A DNA stretch of 64,000 bases from Streptomyces zaomyceticus (lineage in GTDB: Bacteria; Actinomycetota; Actinomycetes; Streptomycetales; Streptomycetaceae), in assembly GCF_014656215.1 (NCBI RefSeq), contig NZ_BNBZ01000020.1:1-64000 (forward strand). The letters are read 5' to 3'. The notes below the pieces were generated by a model, which was not told where the DNA came from, did no database searches, and saw only the letters and a program-made list of their open reading frames with translations. Positions 40,437-49,234 of the stretch are shown here, one piece after another. The first letter of the stretch is position 1. Each line of letters begins with the position of its first letter. A program made the translations under genes and the position numbers.

Positions 40437-41696
40437 ATGTCGTCGAGCGGCATACCGCGTGGCGGCCGCCCACTCAGCGAGACGGAGGCGGAGGACCTGC
40501 TGCGATGTATCTGCTTCAAGACCGGCCCGCCCCGGACCGTGGGGGTGGAGCTGGAGTGGCTCGTCCACGAGCTGCGTGACCCTCGGCTCCCCGTACGGCC
40601 GCCAAGGCTCGCGGCGGCCCTCGACACCGTGCGGTCCCTGCCGCTGGTGTCCTCCCTGACGTTCGAACCCGGCGGGCAGCTGGAGCTCAGCTCGCGCCCG
40701 GCCGGTTCGCTCATGGAATGTCTCGACTCCCTCGCCGCCGATCTGCGGGCGGTACGGTCGGCGCTCGGGCCGCTCGGCCTCACCCTCAGCGGCTACGGGG
40801 TGGATCCCTGGCACGCGCCGCGCGGCCGGGTGCTCCACGAGCCCCGGTACGACGCGATGGAGACCGCCCTCGACCGTACGGGCCCGGCGGGACGGGCGAT
40901 GATGTGCGAATCGGCCTCGGTCCAGATCTGTCTCGACGCCGGCCTGGAGGAACCCGGCCCGCTCGGCTACCACCGGAGATGGCGGCTCGCGCATCTGCTG
41001 GGCGCCGTGCTCGTGGCCGCCTTCGCCAACTCGCCGCTGCACGGCGGCCGTCCCACCGGCTGGCGCTCGACACGGCAGTCGCTGTGGACGGACCTCGATC
41101 CCCGGCGGGCGCTCGCGCCGTCGCCGGACGGTGAGCCGCGCGCGGAGTGGGCGGCGCACGTCCTGGACACACCGGTGATGTGCGTACGGGCCGACGAGGG
41201 CCCCTGGGCCGTACCGGAGGGGCTGACCTTCCGCGAGTGGCTGCGTACCGGCCTGCCCCGGCCCGCGGACGTCGACGACCTGCGCTATCACATGACGACG
41301 TTGTTCCCTCCGGTGCGGCCGCGCGGTCATCTGGAGCTGCGGATGGTCGACGCGCAGCCGGGGACGGACGGGTGGATGGTTCCGGTGGCGGTGACGACGG
41401 CGGTGTTCGACGACCCGGAGGCGGCGGAGACCGTGTACCGGGCGGTGAAGCCGCTCGCGGAGCGGGCGGGTGACGGCCCGGCTCCCCGTAATCCGCTGTG
41501 GCTGTCGGCGGCCCGCGACGGACTCGCCGACCCCGAACTGCACGCGGCGGCGCGCACGGTGTTCGCCACCGCGCTGGAGGCACTGCCCCGGATCGGGGCG
41601 AGCGAGGAGGTGCGGCGGGCGGTCGCCGCATTCCAGGAGCGGTACGTGGTTCCCGGGAACTGCCCGGCCGACGACTTCGAGGCGGTGGCGTCATGA
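40437..41696 (+). CDS. egtA: Ergothioneine biosynthesis glutamate-cysteine ligase EgtA
   Basis: 419 aa with AGGAGGTG ahead of the ATG. GCS2-type glutamate-cysteine ligase: VGVELEWLVH (N-terminal active-site strand), FEPGGQLELSS, and RYDAMETALDRTGPAGRAMMCESASVQICLDAG. It joins Glu and Cys with ATP to give gamma-glutamylcysteine, the sulfur donor for EgtB. The four egt genes overlap by 1-4 bases each, an efficient coupled operon. Confidence 0.94.
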   Translation: MSSSGIPRGGRPLSETEAEDLLRCICFKTGPPRTVGVELEWLVHELRDPRLPVRPPRLAAALDTVRSLPLVSSLTFEPGGQLELSSRPAGSLMECLDSLAADLRAVRSALGPLGLTLSGYGVDPWHAPRGRVLHEPRYDAMETALDRTGPAGRAMMCESASVQICLDAGLEEPGPLGYHRRWRLAHLLGAVLVAAFANSPLHGGRPTGWRSTRQSLWTDLDPRRALAPSPDGEPRAEWAAHVLDTPVMCVRADEGPWAVPEGLTFREWLRTGLPRPADVDDLRYHMTTLFPPVRPRGHLELRMVDAQPGTDGWMVPVAVTTAVFDDPEAAETVYRAVKPLAERAGDGPAPRNPLWLSAARDGLADPELHAAARTVFATALEALPRIGASEEVRRAVAAFQERYVVPGNCPADDFEAVAS

Positions 41697-43024
41697 CGAC
41701 GACGGAGACAGGACCTCGGACCGATCCGGAGGCCCTGCGCCGGCGGGCCCTGGAGGCGCTGACCGTCGCGCGGGACCGTACGGCGCTGCTCACCTCCTGT
41801 GTCGACGACGGGGAACTCACCGCCCAGCACTCCCCCTTGATGTCTCCGCTGGTCTGGGACCTGGCGCACATCGGCAACCAGGAGGAGCAGTGGCTGTGGC
41901 GGGCCGTCGCGGGCCGGGAGGCACTGCGGCCCGAGATCGACTCCCTCTACGACGCCTTCGAGCACCCGCGCGCCACCCGTCCGTCGCTGCCGCTCCTCGC
42001 ACCCGGGGAGGCCCGCGCCTACGCGGCGGACGTGCGGCTCCGGGTCCTCGACGTGCTGGAGCGCACCCCCTTCGAGGGGCGGCCTCTCCTCGACGCCGCC
42101 TTCGCGTTCGGCATGATCGCCCAGCACGAACAGCAGCACGACGAGACGATGCTGATCACCCATCAGCTGCGGAAGGGGCCGGTCGCCCTGACCGCTCCCC
42201 CGCCCCCGGCCCCGCGCGGCGGCCCACTGCCCGCCGAAGTCCTCGTCCCGGGCGGTCCGTTCACCATGGGGACCTCGGACGAGCCCTGGGCCCTCGACAA
42301 CGAGCGGCCGGCGCACCCCAGGGTCGTACCCTCCTTCCACATCGACACCACTCCCGTCACCAACGGCGCCTACCTGGCGTTCATCGCCGACGGCGGGTAC
42401 ACGGAGCGGCGCTGGTGGCGGCCGGAGGGCTGGGCACAGATCCGGGAGCACGGCATCGCGGCACCCCTGTTCTGGCGCGGGGACGGCACGCAGTGGCTGC
42501 GCCGCCGGTTCGGGGTGACGGAGCCGGTACCCGAGGACGAACCGGTCATGCACGTCAGCTGGTACGAGGCGGACGCCTACGCGCGCTGGGCGGGACGCCG
42601 ACTGCCGACCGAGGCCGAGTGGGAGAAGGCCGCGCGGTACGACCCCGTCTCGGGGCGTTCGCGCCGCTATCCGTGGGGCGACGCCGACCCGGGCCCCGAG
42701 CACGCCAATCTCGGGCAGCGTCATCTGCGGCCCGCGGCGGCGGGCAGCTATCCGGAGGGTGCTTCGCCGCTCGGGGTACGGCAGTTGATCGGTGACGTGT
42801 GGGAGTGGACGGCGAGCGACTTCCTGCCGTACCCGGGGTTCACCGCCTTCCCCTACAAGGAGTACTCGGAGGTGTTCTTCGGTCCGGAGCACAAGGTGCT
42901 CCGGGGCGGTTCGTTCGCGGTGGACCGGGTCGCCTGCCGGGGCACCTTCCGCAACTGGGACCTGCCGGTGCGCCGCCAGATCTTCTCCGGCTTCCGCACC
43001 GCCCGGAACGCGGAGCTCGACTGA
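41693..43024 (+). CDS. egtB: Hercynylcysteine sulfoxide synthase EgtB
   Basis: 443 aa. N-terminal DinB-like domain carries the iron triad: H59 (DLAHIGNQEEQW), H145 and H149 in the HEQQHDE motif (H-x3-H-x-E). C-terminal formylglycine-generating-enzyme-like domain: PGGPFTMGTSD, LPTEAEWEKAAR, GDVWEWTAS, LRGGSFAVD. It uses O2 to join gamma-glutamylcysteine to hercynine as a sulfoxide. The start overlaps the egtA stop (ATGA). Confidence 0.95.
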   Translation: MTTTETGPRTDPEALRRRALEALTVARDRTALLTSCVDDGELTAQHSPLMSPLVWDLAHIGNQEEQWLWRAVAGREALRPEIDSLYDAFEHPRATRPSLPLLAPGEARAYAADVRLRVLDVLERTPFEGRPLLDAAFAFGMIAQHEQQHDETMLITHQLRKGPVALTAPPPPAPRGGPLPAEVLVPGGPFTMGTSDEPWALDNERPAHPRVVPSFHIDTTPVTNGAYLAFIADGGYTERRWWRPEGWAQIREHGIAAPLFWRGDGTQWLRRRFGVTEPVPEDEPVMHVSWYEADAYARWAGRRLPTEAEWEKAARYDPVSGRSRRYPWGDADPGPEHANLGQRHLRPAAAGSYPEGASPLGVRQLIGDVWEWTASDFLPYPGFTAFPYKEYSEVFFGPEHKVLRGGSFAVDRVACRGTFRNWDLPVRRQIFSGFRTARNAELD

Positions 43025-43776
43025 TGTGCCGTCATATCGCCTACCTGGGCGCACCGGTGGCTCTCGGCGAGCTGATCGTCCGGCCGGAGCACGCCCTGCT
43101 GCGCCAGTCCTGGGAGCCCCGCACCCAGAGCAGCGGTGTGGTGAACGCCGACGGCTTCGGGGTGGGCTGGTACGCCGAGGACGATCCGGTGCCCGCGCGG
43201 TACCGGCGCCCGGGCCCCATCTGGGGCGACCTGTCCTTCGCCGACCTGGCGCGGGTGGTGCGCTCCGGGGCGCTGCTCGCCGCCGTCCGCGGCGCGACGC
43301 TGCCGGGCGCCGACGGGGAGGCGGCGGCGGCGCCGTTCGCCGCCGGGCCCTGGCTCTTCAGCCACAACGGCGCCGTCCCGGGCTGGCCCGACTCCCTGGA
43401 GCCGCTCGCCGGAACCCTGACGGCCGGCGAACTCCTCCGGATGGAGGCCCGCACCGACTCGGCGCTGCTCTGGGCGCTGGTCCTGCACCGGTTGCGGTCC
43501 GGCGACGCGCCGGGTCCGGCCCTGGCCGACACGGTGCGGGAGGCCGCCGCGGCGGCCCCCGGCGCCGGGCTGAACCTGCTGCTCACCGACGGCACGCGGA
43601 TCGCGGCGACCGCCTGGGAGAACAGCCTCTGGTGTCTGAAGGCCCCCGACCGGGTGGTCGTGGCCTCCGAACCGTACGACGACGATCCGCGCTGGCGGGA
43701 GGTCCCCGAGCACACGCTCGTGACCGCCACCCGCGCCGATGTCACCCTCACCCCGCTCAAGGAGCCCTCCGCGTGA
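43024..43776 (+). CDS. egtC: Gamma-glutamyl hercynylcysteine sulfoxide hydrolase EgtC
   Basis: 250 aa, class II glutamine-amidotransferase (Ntn hydrolase) fold. Cys2 becomes the N-terminal nucleophile after Met removal (MCRHIAYLG); NADGFGVGWYAE, FSHNGAVPGW and RTDSALLWALVL are the expected pocket motifs. It cuts off the gamma-glutamyl group. Its ATG shares one base with the egtB TGA. Confidence 0.94.
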   Translation: MCRHIAYLGAPVALGELIVRPEHALLRQSWEPRTQSSGVVNADGFGVGWYAEDDPVPARYRRPGPIWGDLSFADLARVVRSGALLAAVRGATLPGADGEAAAAPFAAGPWLFSHNGAVPGWPDSLEPLAGTLTAGELLRMEARTDSALLWALVLHRLRSGDAPGPALADTVREAAAAAPGAGLNLLLTDGTRIAATAWENSLWCLKAPDRVVVASEPYDDDPRWREVPEHTLVTATRADVTLTPLKEPSA

Positions 43777-44738
43777 GCCCGTTCCAGCTGACCCGCACCC
43801 TCGCCCCCGACGCCGCCGGCGCCGACCTGCGCGCCGACGTCCTCCACGGGCTGACCCGCTCCCCCAAGGAGCTGCCGCCGAAATGGTTCTACGACGCCCG
43901 GGGCAGTGAGCTCTTCGAGGAGATCACCCGGCTGCCCGAGTACTACCCGACGCGGGCCGAGCGGGAGATCCTCAAGGAGCGGGCCCCGGAGATCGCCGCC
44001 GCCACCGGGGCCAGGACCCTGGTGGAGCTGGGCTCCGGCTCCTCCGAGAAGACCCGGTTCCTGATCGACGCGCTGCTGCCCGGTCTGGACAGCTATGTGC
44101 CCGTCGACGTGAGCGAGTCCGCGCTGACCGGTGCGGCCGAGTCGCTGCTCGCCGAGCGGCCCGAGCTGCGGGTGCACGCCCTGATCGCCGACTTCACCCG
44201 GGGGCTGGCGCTGCCCGGGACACCGGGACCGCGCCTGGTGGCGTTCCTCGGCGGCACGATCGGCAACCTTCTGCCCGGCGAGCGGCGGACCTTCCTCCGT
44301 TCGGTGCGGGCGATGCTCACCCCTGGTGACGCCCTGCTGCTGGGCACGGACCTGGTGAAGGACGAGGAGACGCTCGTGACCGCCTACGACGACGCGGCGG
44401 GGGTGACGGCCGCCTTCAACAAGAACGTCCTGTCCGTGATCGACCGGGAGCTGAGCGCGGACTTCGACCCGGACGCCTTCGACCACGTGGCGGTGTGGGA
44501 CCCCGATCGGGAATGGATCGAGATGCGGCTGCGGGCCCGCCGCGCGCTCACCGTGAAGATCCCCGAGCTGGACCTCCTGGTGCAGTTCACGGCGGGCGAG
44601 GAGATGCGGACGGAGGTGTCCGCGAAGTTCCGTCAGGCGGGTGTCCGGGCCGAGCTCGCGGAGGCGGGCCTCGACCTGGACCGCTGGTGGACCGACAGCG
44701 AGGGCAGGTTCGCGCTGTCGCTGGCGACGGCCCGCTGA
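43773..44738 (+). CDS. egtD: L-histidine N-alpha-methyltransferase EgtD
   Basis: 321 aa from GTG 43773, overlapping egtC by four bases. SAM-binding motif VELGSGSSEKTRFLID, PKELPPKWFYDARGSELFEEITRLPEYYPTRAE near the N-terminus (histidine pocket Tyr) and VAFLGGTIGNLLPGERR. It trimethylates histidine to hercynine, the first committed step. No egtE (C-S lyase) follows; the last step must be encoded elsewhere. Its last 106 bases overlap the convergent acyltransferase gene. Confidence 0.95.
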   Translation: MSPFQLTRTLAPDAAGADLRADVLHGLTRSPKELPPKWFYDARGSELFEEITRLPEYYPTRAEREILKERAPEIAAATGARTLVELGSGSSEKTRFLIDALLPGLDSYVPVDVSESALTGAAESLLAERPELRVHALIADFTRGLALPGTPGPRLVAFLGGTIGNLLPGERRTFLRSVRAMLTPGDALLLGTDLVKDEETLVTAYDDAAGVTAAFNKNVLSVIDRELSADFDPDAFDHVAVWDPDREWIEMRLRARRALTVKIPELDLLVQFTAGEEMRTEVSAKFRQAGVRAELAEAGLDLDRWWTDSEGRFALSLATAR

Positions 44739-45637
44739 GCGGCGGCCGCCAGGGCCCGCCGGTCCGGGTACCGGGCGGCGGGCAGCGGTTCCGCGAGCCG
44801 GACGACGGCGGTGAGCCGACGGGTGGAGACGACCCGCCACAGTGAGGAGCCGAGCGGATCGTCCCCGACGTACGCGGCGGCGTCGGTGGGCCGGTACGCG
44901 ATCCGTACCGGCTGTACGGCGCTTCCGGCGTCCAGGGCCGCCTGGAAAGCGGCCGGCCGGAAGCGCCCCCGGGCCCGTCCGCACCAGGTGGATCCCTCGG
45001 GAAAGACGATCACCCGGCCGCCGTCCGCGAGGACCCCGGCCATGGCGTGCACGGTGCCCGGCAGGGCCCTGAGCCCGTCCCGGTCGATGAAGAGGGTGCC
45101 GCCGAGCGCGGCGAGCGTGCCGAGGACGGGCCAGCGGCGCACCTCCGACTTGGCGACCGCCCTGCCGGGCAGCGCCGCCGCGATCAGCGGTATGTCGAGC
45201 CAGGAGACATGGTTGGCGACCACGAGGAGCGGGCCGCCGGACGGGGCGGGCGCTCCCTCGTACCGGACGTGGACGCCGAAGGCGCGGACCACCGCGCGCA
45301 GCCAGTGGCGGACGAGCGCGAGGCGGCCGGCGGCCGGGAGGAGTCCGGCGGCCGGCGCGAGCAGGATGCCGAGGAGGAGGGCGCAGAGTCCGGCGGTCAG
45401 CCGGGCCGCGGCCCGGACGCTCCCGACCCGGTCGGCCGCCCCGTGTCCGTGGGGACGGTGGGCTCTCCCGACGGCAAGACCCAGCCCGGGGCGGGCGGAC
45501 TCGGGACGGGCGGTCTCGGGACGGGCGGCCTTGAGACGGGTGGTCGCGGGAGGGGCGGTCTCGGGATGGGCGGCGCAGTGGCCCGAGGTGCAGGGCGCCG
45601 TGGGGAGCCACGGCGAGAGGGCCGTGGTCCCGTTCAC
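44633..45637 (-). CDS. olsA: 1-acyl-glycerol-3-phosphate-type acyltransferase, probable lyso-ornithine lipid O-acyltransferase (OlsA-like)
   Basis: 334 aa from GTG 45637, overlapping the previous gene by four bases. The PlsC catalytic motif is NHVSWLD (NH-x4-D), followed by FIDRDGL and FPEGSTW. A Thr/Arg/Pro-rich N-terminus of about 80 residues, partly repetitive (ARPETARPESARP), precedes the membrane helix (LTAGLCALLLGILLAPAAGLL). It is coupled to an OlsB-like gene, so its likely job is to acylate the hydroxyl of lyso-ornithine lipid. The last 35 residues overlap egtD on the other strand and may be dispensable. Confidence 0.83.
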   Translation of the reverse strand: MNGTTALSPWLPTAPCTSGHCAAHPETAPPATTRLKAARPETARPESARPGLGLAVGRAHRPHGHGAADRVGSVRAAARLTAGLCALLLGILLAPAAGLLPAAGRLALVRHWLRAVVRAFGVHVRYEGAPAPSGGPLLVVANHVSWLDIPLIAAALPGRAVAKSEVRRWPVLGTLAALGGTLFIDRDGLRALPGTVHAMAGVLADGGRVIVFPEGSTWCGRARGRFRPAAFQAALDAGSAVQPVRIAYRPTDAAAYVGDDPLGSSLWRVVSTRRLTAVVRLAEPLPAARYPDRRALAAAAQRAVASDSANLPSLSVHQRSRSRPASASSARTPA

Positions 45638-46494
45638 CGTGCCGGGGCGAGCGAGAGGAAGTGGTTGAGGTAGCGCGGGTTGATCCGGCGCAGCGAGAGC
45701 AGGACGTAGACGTCGGCGACGCCGAAGTCCGGGTCGTACGCCGGAGCGCCGCAGACCCAGGCGCCGAGCCGGAGGTAGCCGCGCAGCAGCGGCGGGAGCT
45801 CGGTGCGGCCCTCCGGGCGGGCGACGCCCTCGGCGTTCCAGAGCCTGTGCGGGGTGACCCAGTACTCCTCCGGGGCCAGGTGCCTGCTCCTGACGGTGTC
45901 CCAGGCGGCGGCGGCGAGGGTGCCGCCGTCGGCGAGCGGGAGGGAGCAGCACCCGGCGAGCCAGTTGTGGCCGGTGTCCGTCATGTAGCGGGCGAGACCG
46001 GCCCAGATGAGGGCGATGACGGCGCCGTTGCGGTGGGCGGGGTGGACGCAGGAACGGCCGACCTCCACCAGGTCGTGCCGGATCGGGGCGAGCCGGGTGA
46101 GGTCGAACTCGCTCTCGGAGTAGAGGCGCCCGGCGACGGCGGCCCGGTCGGGCGGCAGGATGCGGTAGGTGCCGACGACCTCGCCGGTGGTCTCCTCCCG
46201 TACGAGGAGGTGGTCGCAGTACGCGTCGAAGGCGTCGGTGTCCAGGCCGGGCTCCGGGCCGTCGAGCCGGGCGCCGAACTCGCCCGCGAACACCTGGTGG
46301 CGCAGCCGCTGGGCGGCGCGGACGTCCTCCTGGTGCCGGGCGAGACCGACGACGTACCGGGGCGAGGGCTCCTCGCCGGGCGTCTGCGGCGCGAGCGGCT
46401 CGGCGTCCGCCCGGGCGGGGACGGTCAGGGGCTGGGTGGGAACGGCGAGCGGCTGGGCGGAGACGGCGAGCGTGGGGGTCGGTGCGGCGGCCAT
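45634..46494 (-). CDS. olsB: Ornithine N-acyltransferase-like GNAT protein (OlsB-like)
   Basis: 286 aa. OlsB-type GNAT: RLRHQVFAGEFGARLDGPEPGLDTDAFDAYCDHLLVRE, GTYRILPP, VEVGRSCVHPAHRNGAVIALIWAGLARYM and LAGCCSLPL are conserved stations of the family. It moves a 3-hydroxyacyl group from ACP to ornithine. The first 40 residues carry short repeats (AQPLAVPTQPLTVPA), an unusual addition. GGAGG lies eight bases before the ATG. With the coupled acyltransferase it forms a complete two-step ornithine-lipid pathway, used for phosphate-free membranes. Confidence 0.87.
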   Translation of the reverse strand: MAAAPTPTLAVSAQPLAVPTQPLTVPARADAEPLAPQTPGEEPSPRYVVGLARHQEDVRAAQRLRHQVFAGEFGARLDGPEPGLDTDAFDAYCDHLLVREETTGEVVGTYRILPPDRAAVAGRLYSESEFDLTRLAPIRHDLVEVGRSCVHPAHRNGAVIALIWAGLARYMTDTGHNWLAGCCSLPLADGGTLAAAAWDTVRSRHLAPEEYWVTPHRLWNAEGVARPEGRTELPPLLRGYLRLGAWVCGAPAYDPDFGVADVYVLLSLRRINPRYLNHFLSLAPAR

Positions 46495-46632
46495 GTCGGG
46501 TTCCTCCGGCGTACGGAAGGGGAAGGGTCGGCGCCGGGCCGTGTGAGCGGTGGCCCGGCTCCTTACTTCTTCCGTGACCGGCTGGATTCGACATGACCGT
46601 CCGGCGGCTCGCGGGTGTGGAGGCGCTGAATG

Positions 46633-47883
46633 CTATTCGGCGAGGGTGTCGGTGATCTCGGTCGAGGCCCGCTTGGCGGCCTTCAGCGGATCCTCGCCCT
46701 GGAGGACGGCGGTCATGTAGGGCTTGATGGGGTTGTCGCCCTCGACGTTCGCCCACTGCGGGGAGTTGGGGGTGGCCCGGCCGCGCGCGGCGCCCTTGGC
46801 CATGACGGCGGTGGCCTCCTGGCCGGCGACGACGGAGGCGAGGCCCTTCTTGTTGGGCACGTAGCCCATGGCGCGGGCGAGTTCGGACTGCCACTTCTCG
46901 CCGGCGAGCGCCTTGACGACCTCGAGGGCGGCACCGCGCTGGGGCGCGTTCTCCGGGATGATCAGGTCGGAGCCGCCGGTGAAGACGGCGCAGGGCCGGC
47001 CCGCCTCGGCGCCGGGTATTGGGAAGTAGCCGAGCTTGTCCTTGAGTCCCGGGTTGGTCTTGAGGATCGCGGCGACGGCGCTGGGCGTGGCGATGAGCTG
47101 GGCCACGTCGCCCTTGGCGAAGACGTCGGCCTGCGGCGGATTCTGCTCGTCGGCGTCCTTCGGTCCGGAGCCGAGGGACTGGAGCGCCTTGTAGTAGGCC
47201 ATGCCCCGCTGGGCCGCCGGGCTGTCGAGCGCGCCGGTCCACTCGCCGCCCTTGTCGGTGGCGAGTTCGCCGCCCTCGTCCCAGATGAAGCCCGCGAGGG
47301 TGTACCAGTCCTGCCCGGCGAGGTAGATGCCCTGGGATCCGTTGCTGTTGAGCTTCTCGGTGTCGGCGAGCCACTCGGTGCGGGTGGCCGGCGGCTTGTC
47401 GATGCCCGCGTCCGAGAACAGGTCCTTGTTGTAGATGACGATGCGGTTCGCCGCGTACCAGGGGATGCCGTACTGGGATCCGCCGATGCTGCCGGGCTCG
47501 GCGAGACCGGGCAGCCAGTCGTCGCTGCCGAGGTCGCGGACGGACTCCAGGGTGAGGTCGTAGAGCTTCTCTGTGTCGGCGTACTGGGCGACCTGGGTGT
47601 TGCCGACCTCGATGACGTCGGGTCCGCCGGAGCCCTGGATCGCCTCGGTGACCTTCTTTCCGATGCCCGTCCACTCCTGGATGGTGACCTTGAGGTCGAC
47701 GCCGTCGTGCTCGTCCTCGTAGGCCTCGGTGAAGCGGTTGATGAAGTCCTCGCTGGCGCTGTCCCGCATGAGCCAGATGTTGACGGTCTTCGTTCCGCCG
47801 CCCGCGCCCGGCAGCATCCCGCAGCCGGCGAGGGCGAGCGCGGTGGCGGCTGCCAGGGGGCAGACGAGATGGCGGTTCTTCAC
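46633..47883 (-). CDS. Extracellular solute-binding lipoprotein (DasA-like sugar-binding protein), orphan
   Basis: 416 aa from GTG 47883 (AAGG upstream). Lipoprotein signal with lipobox LALAG-C21. Family 1 solute-binding protein features: TVNIWLMRDSASEDFINRF at the start of the mature protein, GSGGPDVIEVGNTQVAQYADTEKLYDLT (the PDV.E.G motif of DasA/NgcE-type proteins), YGIPWYAANRIVIYNKDLF, and C-terminal GDNPIKPYM. It should bind an oligosaccharide outside the membrane. No permease or ATPase gene is near, so it must use a transporter encoded elsewhere (MsiK-type ATPase sharing is usual). A DasR-like site lies upstream. Confidence 0.88.
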   Translation of the reverse strand: MKNRHLVCPLAAATALALAGCGMLPGAGGGTKTVNIWLMRDSASEDFINRFTEAYEDEHDGVDLKVTIQEWTGIGKKVTEAIQGSGGPDVIEVGNTQVAQYADTEKLYDLTLESVRDLGSDDWLPGLAEPGSIGGSQYGIPWYAANRIVIYNKDLFSDAGIDKPPATRTEWLADTEKLNSNGSQGIYLAGQDWYTLAGFIWDEGGELATDKGGEWTGALDSPAAQRGMAYYKALQSLGSGPKDADEQNPPQADVFAKGDVAQLIATPSAVAAILKTNPGLKDKLGYFPIPGAEAGRPCAVFTGGSDLIIPENAPQRGAALEVVKALAGEKWQSELARAMGYVPNKKGLASVVAGQEATAVMAKGAARGRATPNSPQWANVEGDNPIKPYMTAVLQGEDPLKAAKRASTEITDTLAE

Positions 47884-47985
47884 GTAGGTCACCTTCTGCG
47901 GTTCAGCACAGGGTCGTGCGGCATGGGGGGCTGACCCGACATGGGGGGACCGAACGGGGTGTTCGCGCGGGTATGTGGCCTGGAT

Positions 47986-48001
47986 TCTGGTCTGGACCAA
48001 C
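47986..48001 (-). promoter_or_regulatory. DasR-like responsive element upstream of the solute-binding gene
   Basis: TCTGGTCTGGACCAAC matches 12 of 16 positions of ACTGGTCTAGACCACT as I recall it, including TGGTCT and GACCA. It is 103 bases from the lipoprotein start, in the expected range for repression. Chitin and N-acetylglucosamine uptake genes are the usual DasR targets. Confidence 0.6.
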
Positions 48002-48030
48002 GGGATGGTCAAGTCCTTGACCATCCCGTT
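47999..48030. repeat. Perfect 15-bp inverted repeat in the 47884-48342 spacer
   Basis: AACGGGATGGTCAAG-TC-CTTGACCATCCCGTT. It overlaps the end of the DasR-like element by three bases. Both arms contain TGGTC/GACCA. It could be a second operator or a hairpin in a leader. A separate palindrome GTTACC-AAC-GGTAAC follows at 48058-48072. From 48110 to 48260 the spacer is made of GCGGCTCCACGGCGAC-type short repeats without gene content. Confidence 0.75.
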
Positions 48031-48057
48031 CCACGCCCCGGACGCACCATCTGTTCC

Positions 48058-48072
48058 GTTACCAACGGTAAC
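48058..48072. promoter_or_regulatory. Palindrome GTTACC-AAC-GGTAAC
   Basis: 15-base palindrome, relatively AT-rich against its surroundings, 28 bases from the large inverted repeat. It might be an operator in the promoter of either the solute-binding gene or the dodecin gene. No regulator can be named. Confidence 0.45.
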
Positions 48073-48342
48073 TACCCGTCGGTCGCTTTTGGTCGGCCGA
48101 TTCGGCGATTTCCCGGCCGACTTCCACGGCGCCTTCCTCAGCGGCTCCACGGCGACTGCCTCGGCGGCTCCACGGCGACCGCCGCGACGGCTTCCACCCC
48201 GGCCGTCGCGGCGGCTCCGCCGACGGCCGGCAGGGCGACCGCCGCCGCGACCGGGGCATCGGCCACCCGGCCGTCGTCGTGTCGCGGACCGACGCGGCCT
48301 GGGGCACCGTGGAGGGACCGCACCGAGAGGAGTTCGGCCCCC

Positions 48343-48558
48343 ATGTCGAATCACACCTACCGCGTCACCGAGATCGTCGGCACGTCCACCGAGGGCGTCG
48401 ACGAGGCCATCCGCAACGGCATCAACCGCGCCTCGCAGACACTGAGGGGCCTCGACTGGTTCGAGGTGACACAGGTCCGCGGCCATATCGTCGACGGCGC
48501 CATCGAGCACTACCAGGTCGGCCTGAAGGTCGGCTTCCGTCTGGAGGACGAGGCCTGA
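48343..48558 (+). CDS. Dodecin family protein
   Basis: 71 aa. MSNHTYRVTEIVGTSTEGVDEAIRNGINRASQTLRGLDWFEVTQVRGHI follows the dodecin pattern closely; Trp39 (LDWFEV) is the flavin-stacking residue. Dodecins form 12-subunit hollow spheres that store riboflavin, FMN or CoA. GAGGAG precedes the ATG by about ten bases. It is convergent with the HAD gene. Confidence 0.93.
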   Translation: MSNHTYRVTEIVGTSTEGVDEAIRNGINRASQTLRGLDWFEVTQVRGHIVDGAIEHYQVGLKVGFRLEDEA

Positions 48559-48570
48559 CCCCGCCTCCGC

Positions 48571-49062
48571 TCAGGTCCGGCCCTCCTTCTCCTGGGCGTC
48601 CCTCAGCTCCTGCGACGGGGTCGCCCACAGGGCGCGTACGACGTGGAATCCGGCCGCCTCCGCCGCGTCGCAGACCAGCAGGTCGTCGTCGACGAGCATC
48701 CTGATCGCGCGGTCGGCGCCGAGCCGCCGCAGGGTCTCCACCTTGGTCACCCTGGCCGGCCGGAAGTCCCGGTTGCGGCGCATGTGGACCGGCCCCTCCG
48801 GAAGCCCCTGCGCCGACAGCCATTCCAGGGTGGCCCGGCGGCAGCGCTCCGGCCGCCCGGTGAGATAGACGATGTCGCACTCCTCGGCCGCCTCGCGGCA
48901 CAGCGCGATCCCCTCGTCCAGCGGCGGATCGTCGGGCGCCGCGGCGAAAAAGGCGTCCCAGTCCTTGGGGCGCCGCTCCAGGAAGTGCTGGCGGTGCGCG
49001 GTCGCGGCGAGCGTGTTGTCGAGGTCGAAGACGGCCAGAGGCCGGTTGTTGTCGGCTGTCAC
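48571..49062 (-). CDS. HAD superfamily phosphatase (polynucleotide 3'-phosphatase-like)
   Basis: 163 aa from a GTG. HAD motif 1 VFDLDNTLAATAHR (nucleophile and acid Asp 13 and 15), motif 2 YLTGRPERCRRATLEWL, motif 4 MLVDDDLLVCDAAEAAGF. The LTGRPE form and overall length are those of acid phosphatases of the PNKP/LNS2-like subgroup, found in actinobacteria as small separate proteins. Substrate is unknown. Confidence 0.85.
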   Translation of the reverse strand: MTADNNRPLAVFDLDNTLAATAHRQHFLERRPKDWDAFFAAAPDDPPLDEGIALCREAAEECDIVYLTGRPERCRRATLEWLSAQGLPEGPVHMRRNRDFRPARVTKVETLRRLGADRAIRMLVDDDLLVCDAAEAAGFHVVRALWATPSQELRDAQEKEGRT

Positions 49063-49234
49063 GGGCTCAGCCTAGGAGCCGCCTCGGACATCCCCGCCCG
49101 TTCCCGACGCCCGGCGACCCGACGACCACGCCTGGGCGTCCGAGCCTTGGGATAGGGTGCCGCCGAGACGGACGCGCTCGGTCCTCACGAGCCGCGCGAA
49201 GGACGGACACGGCGGCCGGCCGGGAGGGACCTGG

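Noticed and set aside
43773..44738. egtE expected after egtD
   Set aside because: The following genes are on the opposite strand and encode acyltransferases; no PLP-dependent lyase is present in the window.
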